Below, piece after piece: positions 1 through 6,844 of a stretch of 13,736 nucleotides of DNA (within the stretch, counting starts at the first letter, position 1; each line of letters opens with the position of its first letter). The notes under the pieces were generated by a model. It searched no databases and was not told the origin of the DNA. It was given only the letters and a program-made list of their open reading frames with translations. Position numbers and translations under genes: made by a program. This DNA comes from an uncultured Bacteroidota bacterium (GTDB lineage: Bacteria > Bacteroidota > Bacteroidia > Flavobacteriales > Flavobacteriaceae): positions 1 through 13,736 of the forward strand of contig CAIJFC010000041.1 in assembly GCA_903819815.1 (NCBI GenBank), given 5' to 3'.

Positions 1-194
1 GAATCAATATCGGAAGATATTTTTTCAGGAAACCAGCCCAATTGCTCCGGCAGGATTCCTTTTTTTTCTAATCTGGATTTTGAGGGTTCAAAAATAGCAT
101 CGTCACTACCTGTGACTTGATATCCTTTATTATGTAATGCCAATGCTAAATTGTGCATCGCGCTTCCTCCAATTGCTATAAAATGAGTACGCAT
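1..194 (-). CDS. Mur ligase family protein (Mpl/MurC-like), N-terminal fragment
   Basis: This is the first 64 codons of a gene that continues past the left edge. It starts with ATG at 194-192. The peptide begins MRTHFIAIGGSAMHNLALAL, a Rossmann-type N-terminal domain with a glycine motif at about residues 9-10. It is followed by GYQVTGSD (24-31) and FEPSKSRLEKKGILP, the arrangement found in UDP-N-acetylmuramate ligases. The 'EPSKSRLEKKGI' stretch resembles the Mpl branch (murein tripeptide recycling: ligates L-Ala-gamma-D-Glu-meso-DAP to UDP-MurNAc in the cytoplasm) more than classical MurC. The ATP-binding P-loop and the central and C-terminal domains lie outside the window, so the choice between Mpl and MurC is inference. 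It sits 30 nt downstream of the TPR gene on the same strand, so the two could be co-transcribed. Confidence 0.8.
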   Translation of the reverse strand, partial: MRTHFIAIGGSAMHNLALALHNKGYQVTGSDDAIFEPSKSRLEKKGILPEQLGWFPEKISSDID

Positions 195-224
195 TATTTA
201 ACTTATTTATGAATATATAATTTC

Positions 225-914
225 TTAATTTTTTATTTCTTCTAAAATTGACTTTGCTTTTTCCGGCTGTCCCATTTTATTTTTATACAAATTAGCTAAG
301 ATTCGATAGGAATTTTTAGACTTACTAATTTCAATTGCTTTTTTATATTGAATTTCAGCTTCTTTAAATCTTCCAAAATATTCGGCAATATGACCTTTAG
401 AAAGATACCCGTCAACAGCCGATATTTGAGCAATTTCATTTGCATAAAGCAATGCCTTTTTTTCACTTCCTCCAACAATACCAGGCAATTGCAAATAAAA
501 TTCAACTAAAGCCGCTCTAGCTTCAATGTGTTTTGGGTTTAAGGAAATTGCTTTTTCAAATGAAGATTTTATTTCTGAAATCATTCCAAGTGCCTTAAAC
601 TTATAACTTTCCTTAGCTTTCATTCCCATGACGCCACCATATTTATAATGATAATTAGCTTCCGTAGGTTTTAATTGTTTCAATTTATTATAATAATAAA
701 TGGCATTATCCCAAGATTTATTTTGTCCTGCAATATCACCAAGATATTCAATTGTTTTTATATTATTTGGATTATCTTTCAAATAATTTTGAAACAACAC
801 TTTTGATTGCTCAAAATTCTTTGAAGAGTATAATTTCTCTGCTTTATCGAAATCCGTTTGAGAAATTGCAAAAATTGGAATTAAGTATATAAATAAAAAT
901 AAAAATCGTTTCAT
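225..914 (-). CDS. Secreted tetratricopeptide-repeat protein
   Basis: This 229-residue protein starts MKRFLFLFIYLIPIFAIS, a classical signal peptide with likely cleavage near residue 18-19 (before QTDFDKAEKLY). It is therefore probably periplasmic. The rest is helical and built of about five to six TPR-like units. The clearest are about 20-53 (KNFEQSKVLFQNYLKDNP), 54-87 (KSWDNAIYYYNKLKQLKP), about 110-130 (KSSFEKAISLNPKH) and about 170-205 (GRFKEAEIQYKKAIEIS). A short insert with LPGIVGGSEKKA lies between repeats. TPR arrays act as protein-docking scaffolds, and nothing here reveals the partner. ATG 914-912 is chosen because it gives a complete signal peptide directly. The nearest downstream gene is the Mur-ligase fragment. 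The TPR class and export signal are certain; the role is unknown. Confidence 0.85.
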   Translation of the reverse strand: MKRFLFLFIYLIPIFAISQTDFDKAEKLYSSKNFEQSKVLFQNYLKDNPNNIKTIEYLGDIAGQNKSWDNAIYYYNKLKQLKPTEANYHYKYGGVMGMKAKESYKFKALGMISEIKSSFEKAISLNPKHIEARAALVEFYLQLPGIVGGSEKKALLYANEIAQISAVDGYLSKGHIAEYFGRFKEAEIQYKKAIEISKSKNSYRILANLYKNKMGQPEKAKSILEEIKN

Positions 915-948
915 TTAGCGAGATTTCAATAATAAATTTTAACCTTGT

Positions 949-956
949 CAAAAATA
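949..956 (-). promoter_or_regulatory. Putative -7 promoter element of the TPR gene
   Basis: On the minus strand the octamer TATTTTTG matches the Bacteroidota -7 consensus TAnnTTTG exactly and ends 34 nt before the TPR start codon. A weaker box, TATTATTG, lies closer at 934-927. No TTG at the expected -33 distance was seen for either. Chance matches are common in DNA this AT-rich, so support is modest. Confidence 0.35.
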
Positions 957-1068
957 AGAAATTAAGATTAGATTTACTTTGAAATTATTAAAGGATTTAG
1001 ATAATTTTAATTATTTTAAAATTATAATTGTATATACGAAAACCTTAAGATATTTATGAAATTTTATT

Positions 1069-1076
1069 TAATTTAG
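1069..1076 (+). promoter_or_regulatory. Putative -7 promoter element of the SDR-SprT-manC operon
   Basis: TAATTTAG matches TAnnTTTG at all but one defined position. It ends 4 nt before the ATG at 1081, so a transcript from it would start at or next to the start codon. No -33 TTG was found. It lies in the 166-nt divergent gap (915-1080), which otherwise shows only AT-rich sequence and the minus-strand box for the TPR gene. Confidence 0.25.
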
Positions 1077-1080
1077 CCTC

Positions 1081-1758
1081 ATGAAAAACATAATAGTTAC
1101 AGGTACTTCAAGAGGGATTGGATTAGAATTAGCATTGCAATTTGCAAATGCTGGTCACCAAGTTTTGGCGCTGTCTAGAAAAACACCTCAAATATTAATT
1201 GAAAATCGTAATGTTACTTGTCTCTCTTTAGATTTATCAAAAGAGGAAGATTTGTCGCAAGTCGAACAATTTTTAGCTACTTCTTGGGGAAAAATAGACG
1301 CTATTGTTCACAACGCAGGTGCTTTATTATTGAAACCATTTGAAGAAACCACATCAGAAGAATTTGAAAATATCTACAAAGTAAATGTTTTTGGAGTTGC
1401 CAATTTGACCCGAATTTGTTTGCCGTTCCTTCAAAAAGGAAGCCACGTGGTAACAATAAGTAGTATGGGCGGCATTCAAGGTAGTATGAAATTTGCAGGT
1501 TTATCTGCCTATAGTTCTAGTAAAGGCGCCGTAATTACTCTTTCAGAATTACTTGCAGAAGAATACAAAGAAAGAGGTATTTCATTTAATGTATTGGCTT
1601 TAGGAGCTGTGCAAACAGAAATGTTGGAAGAAGCATTCCCAGGATATCAAGCTCCATTAACAGCAATTGAAATGGCAAACTATATTTTTGATTTCACCTT
1701 AAAAGGAAATAAATATTACAACGGAAAAGTATTACAGGTAACAACATCAAATCCATAA
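1081..1758 (+). CDS. SDR-family NAD(P)-dependent oxidoreductase
   Basis: This 225-residue classical short-chain dehydrogenase/reductase is close to the usual 230-260 residues. The cofactor-binding motif TGTSRGIG is at residues 7-14, NAG at 78-80, and the tetrad is N102, S128 (ISSMGG), Y144 and K148 (YSSSK). All catalytic residues are present, so it should be an active cytoplasmic oxidoreductase. Arg11 and Arg33, near the cofactor motif and the second strand, would suit NADP(H), but that is inference. The substrate cannot be read from sequence. The ATG leaves only six residues before the TG motif, so no later start is possible. It is the first gene of a plus-strand operon; the SprT-like gene follows after 11 nt. 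Confidence 0.92.
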   Translation: MKNIIVTGTSRGIGLELALQFANAGHQVLALSRKTPQILIENRNVTCLSLDLSKEEDLSQVEQFLATSWGKIDAIVHNAGALLLKPFEETTSEEFENIYKVNVFGVANLTRICLPFLQKGSHVVTISSMGGIQGSMKFAGLSAYSSSKGAVITLSELLAEEYKERGISFNVLALGAVQTEMLEEAFPGYQAPLTAIEMANYIFDFTLKGNKYYNGKVLQVTTSNP

Positions 1759-1769
1759 AAAACATATTC

Positions 1770-2369
1770 TTGAACGAAACATTATCAAAATATATTCCTG
1801 AAAACGCTGTAAAACCGGTGTTTGATCTTATTGTTGCCAATCAAGTTCACCTTAAAATTGTTAACGAAAGGGTTACTAGACATGGCGATTATAGAAAAGG
1901 CAGTAATGGAAAACATGAAATTACTATAAATGCCAATTTGAACAAATACAAATTCCTAATTACATTAATTCACGAAATTTCTCATTTGGTTGCCTTTGAA
2001 AAATTTGGCAGAAATATTAAACCCCACGGTGATAAATGGAAATATAGCTTTCAAATTTTAATGGTTCCTTATATACGTCCTGAAATATTCCCACCCAATT
2101 TATTGCCTTTATTGGCACGGCATTTTAAAAACCCTACAGCGAGTAGCGATACTGATGCAACATTATCATTGGCATTAAAACAATATGACGAACAAAACGA
2201 TAAAAATTATATATTTGAAATCCCTTACGGAAGTGTTTTTAGAATATCAAATGGCAAGATTTTCAAAAAAATGGCGCAAAGAGTAAAAAGATACGAATGT
2301 GTAGAAATAAATTCGGGGAGAATTTATTTATTTAATCCAAATGCCGAAGTAGAGCTTTTAAAAAATTAA
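1770..2369 (+). CDS. SprT-like zinc metalloprotease-fold protein
   Basis: This 199-residue protein has a zincin active site HEISH at residues 68-72 and a third candidate ligand, His86, in HGDKWK (86-91). This is the pattern of the SprT-like domain also found in SPRTN/Spartan, a DNA-protein crosslink protease. Bacterial SprT-like proteins are mostly uncharacterised, so the role is inference. The C-terminal four-cysteine zinc ribbon of canonical SprT proteins appears degenerate: the tail YECVEINSGRIYLFNP keeps the general look but only one cysteine (C177). Translation starts at TTG 1770-1772. No in-frame ATG lies between the SDR stop codon and the conserved N-terminal region, and the next methionine comes after the active site. 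The manC start codon follows the stop codon with a 2-nt gap, implying co-transcription. Confidence 0.85.
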   Translation: MNETLSKYIPENAVKPVFDLIVANQVHLKIVNERVTRHGDYRKGSNGKHEITINANLNKYKFLITLIHEISHLVAFEKFGRNIKPHGDKWKYSFQILMVPYIRPEIFPPNLLPLLARHFKNPTASSDTDATLSLALKQYDEQNDKNYIFEIPYGSVFRISNGKIFKKMAQRVKRYECVEINSGRIYLFNPNAEVELLKN

Positions 2370-2371
2370 AA

Positions 2372-3430
2372 ATGAATAAAAATTATTATGCCATACTAAT
2401 GGCTGGTGGAGTTGGCTCTAGATTTTGGCCTGTAAGTACAACGGAATTTCCAAAACAATTTCATGACATGCTTGGATCAGGTGACACCCTAATCCAAAAA
2501 ACATTTAGTAGATTATCGAAGCTTATTCCTGTTGAAAATATTTTAATTCTAACCAATGAAAAATACAACAGCTTGGTTTTAGAACAATTGCCAATGGTAA
2601 AACAAGAGCAAGTTTTATTGGAACCTGCGATGAGAAATACTGCTCCTTGTATATTGTATGCTTCATTAAAAATAAAAAAACAAAATCCGGATGCTGTAAT
2701 GGTAGTGGCTCCTAGCGACCATTGGATCGAAGACGAGACCCTTTTTACAGAAAATTTAAAACAATGTTTTGACTTTTGTTCCAATGAAGATTCGTTGATG
2801 ACTTTAGGAATAAAACCTACTTTTCCAAATACTGGTTTTGGATATATTGAATACAATAAATCGGATTTAAATCCAATAAAAACTGTAAGTCAATTTCGCG
2901 AAAAACCCGATTACGAAACTGCAAAATCATTTCTTGCTAGTGGAAATTTTTTATGGAATGGAGGGATTTTTATTTGGTCCGTAAAATCTATAGTTGAAGC
3001 CTTTGAAAAATTCCAACCTCAAATGACAGGCTTATTTTTGAAAGGATTTGAAAATTACAACACCACTTCTGAGGCTGCATTTATAAATGAAAATTATGCA
3101 AATGCTGAGAATGTATCTATCGATTATGCCATTTTAGAAAAAGCGAAAAACGTTTATGTTTTACCTGCAACTTTCGATTGGAATGATTTAGGAACTTGGG
3201 GTTCATTACATGAAAAATTAGATAAAGACGAAAATAATAATGCCGTTGTAAATGCAACTGTTTTATTGAAAAATTCTTCTAATAATATTATCAGTACTTC
3301 GAAAGATAAATTAGTAATTATTGACGGATTAGAAGATTTTATTGTGGTTGATAAAGACACTACATTGCTCATTTATCCAAAATCAAAAGAACAGGAAATA
3401 AAAGGTTTAGTAGCTAGTTTAAAACAGTAA
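2372..3430 (+). CDS. manC: Mannose-1-phosphate guanylyltransferase
   Basis: The enzyme makes GDP-mannose from mannose-1-phosphate and GTP in the cytoplasm, for glycans containing mannose or GDP-mannose-derived sugars such as fucose. At 352 residues it is the single-domain form, without the C-terminal phosphomannose isomerase cupin of the roughly 480-residue bifunctional enzymes. The nucleotide-binding signature GGVGSRFWPVS...PKQF is at residues 12-30. It is followed by APSDHWI (about 113), FREKPD (about 175), WNGGIFIW (195-202) and DWNDLGTWGSL (from 269), all characteristic of this family within the NDP-sugar pyrophosphorylases. It is the last gene of the SDR-SprT-manC operon and starts 2 nt after the SprT stop codon. 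Its stop codon is one base from that of the convergent MlaF-like gene. Confidence 0.92.
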   Translation: MNKNYYAILMAGGVGSRFWPVSTTEFPKQFHDMLGSGDTLIQKTFSRLSKLIPVENILILTNEKYNSLVLEQLPMVKQEQVLLEPAMRNTAPCILYASLKIKKQNPDAVMVVAPSDHWIEDETLFTENLKQCFDFCSNEDSLMTLGIKPTFPNTGFGYIEYNKSDLNPIKTVSQFREKPDYETAKSFLASGNFLWNGGIFIWSVKSIVEAFEKFQPQMTGLFLKGFENYNTTSEAAFINENYANAENVSIDYAILEKAKNVYVLPATFDWNDLGTWGSLHEKLDKDENNNAVVNATVLLKNSSNNIISTSKDKLVIIDGLEDFIVVDKDTTLLIYPKSKEQEIKGLVASLKQ

Positions 3431-3431
3431 A

Positions 3432-4196
3432 TTATTTACCCAATAGGTAGGCTTCACGAACTTTTTTAAACAAATTAGAAGAATAAACAAAATCAACAAT
3501 GGCTTCGTTATCGGTTCTGAAGATTTCTTCTTTAGTACCTTCCCAAGCTTTTAATCCGTTTTTAAGGAAAATGATTTTTTCTCCAATTTCCATAACAGAA
3601 TTCATATCATGAGTATTTATTACGGTTGTAATATTGTATTCTTCCGTGATTTCTTTAATCAAATTATCAATTAAAATCGCCGTATTTGGATCCAAACCCG
3701 AATTGGGTTCGTCACAAAATAAATACTTCGGATTATTTACAATAGCTCTTGCAATGGCAACTCGTTTTTGCATTCCTCCAGATATTTCTGCGGGAAATTT
3801 TCCGTTTGCATCAACTAAATTTACTCTTTTAAGAACAAAATTTACTCGGTCTTGAATTTCAGATTTTGAATTATTAGTAAACATTTTTAAGGGAAACCCT
3901 ACGTTTTCTTCCACTGTCATGGAGTCAAAAAGGGCGCTTCCTTGAAAAACCATACCAATTTCTGTTCGTAATTCTCTTTTGTCTTCTGCAGATAAATTAG
4001 AATAAATTCTTCCATCAAATGAAATTATACCCACTTCTGGCGAATGAATTCCTAGTAAACTTTTTAGTAAAACTGTTTTACCAGATCCACTTTGTCCAAT
4101 TATTAAATTGGTTTTACCGGTCTCAAAAATAGTCGAAACTCCTTTAAGGACTTTGCTTTCGCCAAATGACTTTTCTATATTCTTAATTTCTATCAT
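3432..4196 (-). CDS. ABC transporter ATP-binding protein, MlaF-like
   Basis: This 254-residue ATPase would energise an MlaE-type lipid transporter at the inner membrane. In order: Walker A GQSGSGKT (34-41), Q-loop Gln85 (VFQGSALF), signature SGGMQKRV (139-146), Walker B with D162 and E163 (YLFCDEP), D-loop SGLDP (166-170) and H-loop His196 (INTHD). The sequence is complete and should be active. The frame is open back to 4256, but the start is taken as ATG 4196-4194. There it overlaps the permease stop codon by one base (TAATG), and the protein then begins MIEIKNIEKSFG, the normal start of an ABC domain. The 20 extra upstream residues would lie within the permease gene. TAATG implies translational coupling to the permease. 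No MCE-domain (MlaD) gene is adjacent. Confidence 0.9.
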   Translation of the reverse strand: MIEIKNIEKSFGESKVLKGVSTIFETGKTNLIIGQSGSGKTVLLKSLLGIHSPEVGIISFDGRIYSNLSAEDKRELRTEIGMVFQGSALFDSMTVEENVGFPLKMFTNNSKSEIQDRVNFVLKRVNLVDANGKFPAEISGGMQKRVAIARAIVNNPKYLFCDEPNSGLDPNTAILIDNLIKEITEEYNITTVINTHDMNSVMEIGEKIIFLKNGLKAWEGTKEEIFRTDNEAIVDFVYSSNLFKKVREAYLLGK

Positions 4197-4942
4197 TAGG
4201 TCAAAAGGAGTTGCGTTAAAATATAATTCACTGCAATAATTGAAACTGAAGCCCAAACAAATGAAACGGTACTCGCTTTACCCACTTCAAGAGCGCCGCC
4301 TTTCATATAATAACCATGAAAAGAAGGGATTGTAGCTAGGATAAGTCCGAAAATAAATGTTTTTATAAATGCGTAGGCGATATGAAATGGTATAAATTTT
4401 TGTTGCAGACCGGAAACAAAATCAGCTTCAGTTCCAAAGCCTCCATAAACTGCCGCAATATAACCTCCAAGAATTCCTATAAACATTGAAATTCCAATTA
4501 GAAAAGGATACAATAATAGCGCAACTAATTTAGGAAAAACCAAATAATTTAAGGAGTTAACACCCATCACTTCCAAAGCATCAATTTGTTCTGTAACACG
4601 CATGGTTCCGATACTTGACGTAATGAATGACCCCATTTTTCCTGCCATTACAATAGAAATAAAAGTAGGTGCAAATTCTAAAATTACAGATTGTCGAGTT
4701 GCAAATCCAATTAAATATTTTGGAATTAATGGATTCGTTAAATTTAAAGCTGTTTGTATTGCTACTACTCCACCGACAAAAAAGGATATAAACGTTACAA
4801 TTCCTAATGATCCAATAATTAAATCGTCAATTTCTTTATAAATGAGAACTTTCATAACCGACCATTTAGTTGGCTTTTTGAAAATTTCACCCCACATAAT
4901 GAAGTATTTTCCGATTTGTGATATGTAACGAAGGAGCATCAT
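4196..4942 (-). CDS. MlaE-family ABC transporter permease
   Basis: This 248-residue integral inner-membrane protein has about five hydrophobic segments (roughly 42-65, 86-105, 138-165, 190-215, 222-245). The family hallmark loop is visible at 118-138: EQIDALEVMGVNSLNYLVFPK runs here with E118, D121, A122, M126, G127 and P137. It is preceded by the conserved AGKMGSFITSSIGTMRV region. MlaE proteins form the membrane core of phospholipid or sterol importers and exporters that work with an MCE-domain substrate-binding protein and an MlaF ATPase. The ATPase follows immediately (TAATG overlap). Two adjacent ATG codons (4942 and 4939) could each be the start. A TAATTTCG box (4966-4959), one mismatch from TAnnTTTG, could serve as its promoter. 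Confidence 0.9.
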   Translation of the reverse strand: MMLLRYISQIGKYFIMWGEIFKKPTKWSVMKVLIYKEIDDLIIGSLGIVTFISFFVGGVVAIQTALNLTNPLIPKYLIGFATRQSVILEFAPTFISIVMAGKMGSFITSSIGTMRVTEQIDALEVMGVNSLNYLVFPKLVALLLYPFLIGISMFIGILGGYIAAVYGGFGTEADFVSGLQQKFIPFHIAYAFIKTFIFGLILATIPSFHGYYMKGGALEVGKASTVSFVWASVSIIAVNYILTQLLLT

Positions 4943-5008
4943 AGAATAAATATATTAGCGAAATTAACGATAAGTTGTGACTTTTGAATTAATAGCGATG
5001 TTAATTTT

Positions 5009-5028
5009 AAAAAATCAACCATTTGATT
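5009..5028 (-). terminator. Possible weak intrinsic terminator after the GT2 gene
   Basis: Read on the minus strand, AATCAA-ATGG-TTGATT forms a 6-bp stem with a 4-nt loop, followed by a run of six T. The first arm starts within the stop codon of the upstream glycosyltransferase. The stem is AT-rich, so the hairpin would be weak; position and T-run are right. It would separate the GT2 gene from mlaE. Confidence 0.4.
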
Positions 5029-5878
5029 ATTTAAAGATTTTTTCTTTCATCTTTTTCCATCGATAATTCCTTATGAATTTTGCTTGTTCATCAGTAACTA
5101 ATAGTGGTTTATGATTTAATTTTGCTTTCCAAAAACCTTGAATATAATCAAAAAATAAGAACGGTTTTCCTTTCAAAAAAGCCAATTTCAAAGAAGCAAT
5201 TGCTGTAATAAAAAAACCATAACCAATTGTATAGAATGCTTCCCCTTGTTTAAATCTTGCGGTTTTATTATAATTGGCACCGGTAGGTTTTAGATGTTTG
5301 ACTTTTAAAGTAGCATCGGTAACTACTTTCCAACCATAAAATTTACAAAGCAATTCGTCAAGGGTGTCCCAACCCATGGCTGGTTTTAAATTCCCTATTT
5401 CAAGGAAACACTCTTTTCTATAGGCTTTAAAAGCCCCTCGAATATGGTCTTTATCTGTTAAATTCTCCAATATCCATTCTCCATTTTTTTCAATGTAGGC
5501 GAATCCGCCAACCATTCCAATTTTACTATCACTTTTAAAATGAGCTAAAATTGTTTCAAAATAATTCACAGGCAAAATCAAATCGGCATCCAATTTTACA
5601 ACAATATCATATTCTGAATCAATAGTTTCAAATCCTTTATGAAAAGCTTGAATTACTTTACTTCCTGGCATATGAATCGCCTCTGAAGTTTTATTTACTA
5701 ATGAAATATAACTATGTTCTTTGATGAAACTTTCAACTATTGCGGCAGTTTCATCGGTAGAATTATCATTCACAACCACCACTTTTGAGGGAGCAACAGA
5801 TTGTGAAACTAAAGATTCTAAAGTTAAAGCTATAAAATCGGCTTCATTATGAGCAGGAATAATTAGGTAATATTTCAT
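5027..5878 (-). CDS. Glycosyltransferase family 2 protein
   Basis: This 283-residue protein has an N-terminal GT-A fold. YLIIPAHNEADFI is at residues 4-16, the nucleotide-binding segment VVVVNDNSTDET at 33-44, and the metal-binding DxD as LDADL at 96-100. A later acidic motif, GWDTLDELLCKFYGW, fits the acceptor/catalytic-base region of processive-like GT2 enzymes. The C-terminal third has one hydrophobic stretch (GFFITAIASLKLAFL) that may associate with the membrane. The enzyme should transfer a sugar from an NDP-sugar; donor and acceptor cannot be told. The gene diverges over 61 nt from a second GT2 gene and flippase, so all three may serve one surface glycan (inference). The ATG at 5878-5876 begins directly at the first beta-strand. 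Confidence 0.88.
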   Translation of the reverse strand: MKYYLIIPAHNEADFIALTLESLVSQSVAPSKVVVVNDNSTDETAAIVESFIKEHSYISLVNKTSEAIHMPGSKVIQAFHKGFETIDSEYDIVVKLDADLILPVNYFETILAHFKSDSKIGMVGGFAYIEKNGEWILENLTDKDHIRGAFKAYRKECFLEIGNLKPAMGWDTLDELLCKFYGWKVVTDATLKVKHLKPTGANYNKTARFKQGEAFYTIGYGFFITAIASLKLAFLKGKPFLFFDYIQGFWKAKLNHKPLLVTDEQAKFIRNYRWKKMKEKIFK

Positions 5879-5897
5879 TTTTTTATAAAGTCTACTG

Positions 5898-5905
5898 CAA
5901 ATATC
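5898..5905 (-). promoter_or_regulatory. Putative -7 element of the leftward GT2 gene
   Basis: GATATTTG on the minus strand differs from TAnnTTTG only at the first base and ends 19 nt before the start codon of the leftward glycosyltransferase. It is separated by only 2 bp from the outward-facing box for the rightward gene. No -33 TTG was found at a good distance. Confidence 0.35.
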
Positions 5906-5907
5906 AT

Positions 5908-5915
5908 TATTTTTG
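5908..5915 (+). promoter_or_regulatory. Putative -7 element of the GT2-flippase operon
   Basis: TATTTTTG is an exact match to TAnnTTTG in the 61-nt divergent gap and ends 24 nt before the TTG start codon at 5940. It would leave a leader of about 20 nt. No TTG at the -33 position is visible. Confidence 0.45.
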
Positions 5916-5939
5916 TAGTGATTAAAAAATAACTTTCAT

Positions 5940-6842
5940 TTGAAAAAGAAAATAGCTGTTGTTATTGTTACTTTTAACGGGGAAATTTGGATAAAAAAGA
6001 ATTTGAATTCTCTGCTAAATTCAAATTTTCCTATTGATATCATTATCGTTGACAACGCATCAACAGACGAAACAATCAATATAATAAAGGAATTCAGCGC
6101 TATTGAACTTATTCAAAATAAAAATAATTTAGGTTTTGGCAAAGCCAATACTATTGGAATTGATTTGGCTATTAAAAAAGGTGCCGACGCCATTTTCTTA
6201 TTAAATCAAGATACTTGGATTTATGAAAATACGATTTCCAATTTAGCTGAAGTCTTATTCAAAAATCCGAATTTGGGCATCGTAAGTCCTTTGCATTATT
6301 CAGCTGATGAAACAACATTAGATGAGAATTTTAATACCTATTTCAATAGATACAATAAAGAAGAGGACTCAGAATCTCTTCGAATTGTACCATTTATTAA
6401 CGCCGCATCTTGGTTAGTTTCAAAAGATTGTTTTTCAAAAACAGGCTATTTTGATCCAATATTTAATCATTATGGTGAAGATAGAAATTTTTGTGATAGA
6501 GTTAAATACCACGGATTTAAAATTGGAGTTGTGAAAAATGCTGCTATTTGTCATGATCGAATGGTGAAATTAAATTCAAATAAAATAGAATTACAATCCA
6601 AGTATTTGGTTTTAAATCAGATGATTAATTGTAATAATTTCCTTTTAATCTCACTATTTCAAGGATTAAAATCGGTTTTTGGATTATCGAAATTTCATTT
6701 TTCAAGTCAAGGAGTATTAAAAACAATTTCTTTATTTATTAAACTCCTATTGTATTATTTTAACTTACTTTTGAATATTAGAACGATATTAAAAATCAGA
6801 TTGAATTCAATTAAAGGTATAAATGGTGTTTTACCGCTATAA
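5940..6842 (+). CDS. Glycosyltransferase family 2 protein, rhamnosyltransferase-like (WbbL type)
   Basis: This 300-residue GT-A enzyme carries AVVIVTFNG (6-14), IIIVDNASTDET (34-45), NNLGFGKAN (62-70) and, in place of the usual DxD, NQD at 89-91 (LLNQDTWI). The catalytic-base motif YGEDRNFCDRV starts at Y178 with E180 and D181. This NNxGFGxAxN / NxD / GED set marks the GT2 subgroup containing O-antigen rhamnosyltransferases such as WbbL, but the actual sugar is not readable. The C-terminus is hydrophobic and basic, so membrane association is likely. The start is TTG 5940-5942: an in-frame stop lies at 5919-5921, there is no ATG between, and the product starts MKKKIAVVIVTF as expected. The flippase gene starts 2 nt after the stop codon. 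Confidence 0.88.
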   Translation: MKKKIAVVIVTFNGEIWIKKNLNSLLNSNFPIDIIIVDNASTDETINIIKEFSAIELIQNKNNLGFGKANTIGIDLAIKKGADAIFLLNQDTWIYENTISNLAEVLFKNPNLGIVSPLHYSADETTLDENFNTYFNRYNKEEDSESLRIVPFINAASWLVSKDCFSKTGYFDPIFNHYGEDRNFCDRVKYHGFKIGVVKNAAICHDRMVKLNSNKIELQSKYLVLNQMINCNNFLLISLFQGLKSVFGLSKFHFSSQGVLKTISLFIKLLLYYFNLLLNIRTILKIRLNSIKGINGVLPL

Positions 6843-6844
6843 TT

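Noticed and set aside
2461..2856. 131-codon open frame antisense to manC
   Set aside because: It lies entirely inside manC, has no recognisable motif, and reads as a shadow of a well-conserved gene.
4197..4256. 20-residue N-terminal extension of the MlaF-like protein from a start at 4256
   Set aside because: It lies wholly within the permease gene, has no similarity to ABC domains, and the TAATG-coupled ATG at 4196 gives the normal N-terminus.
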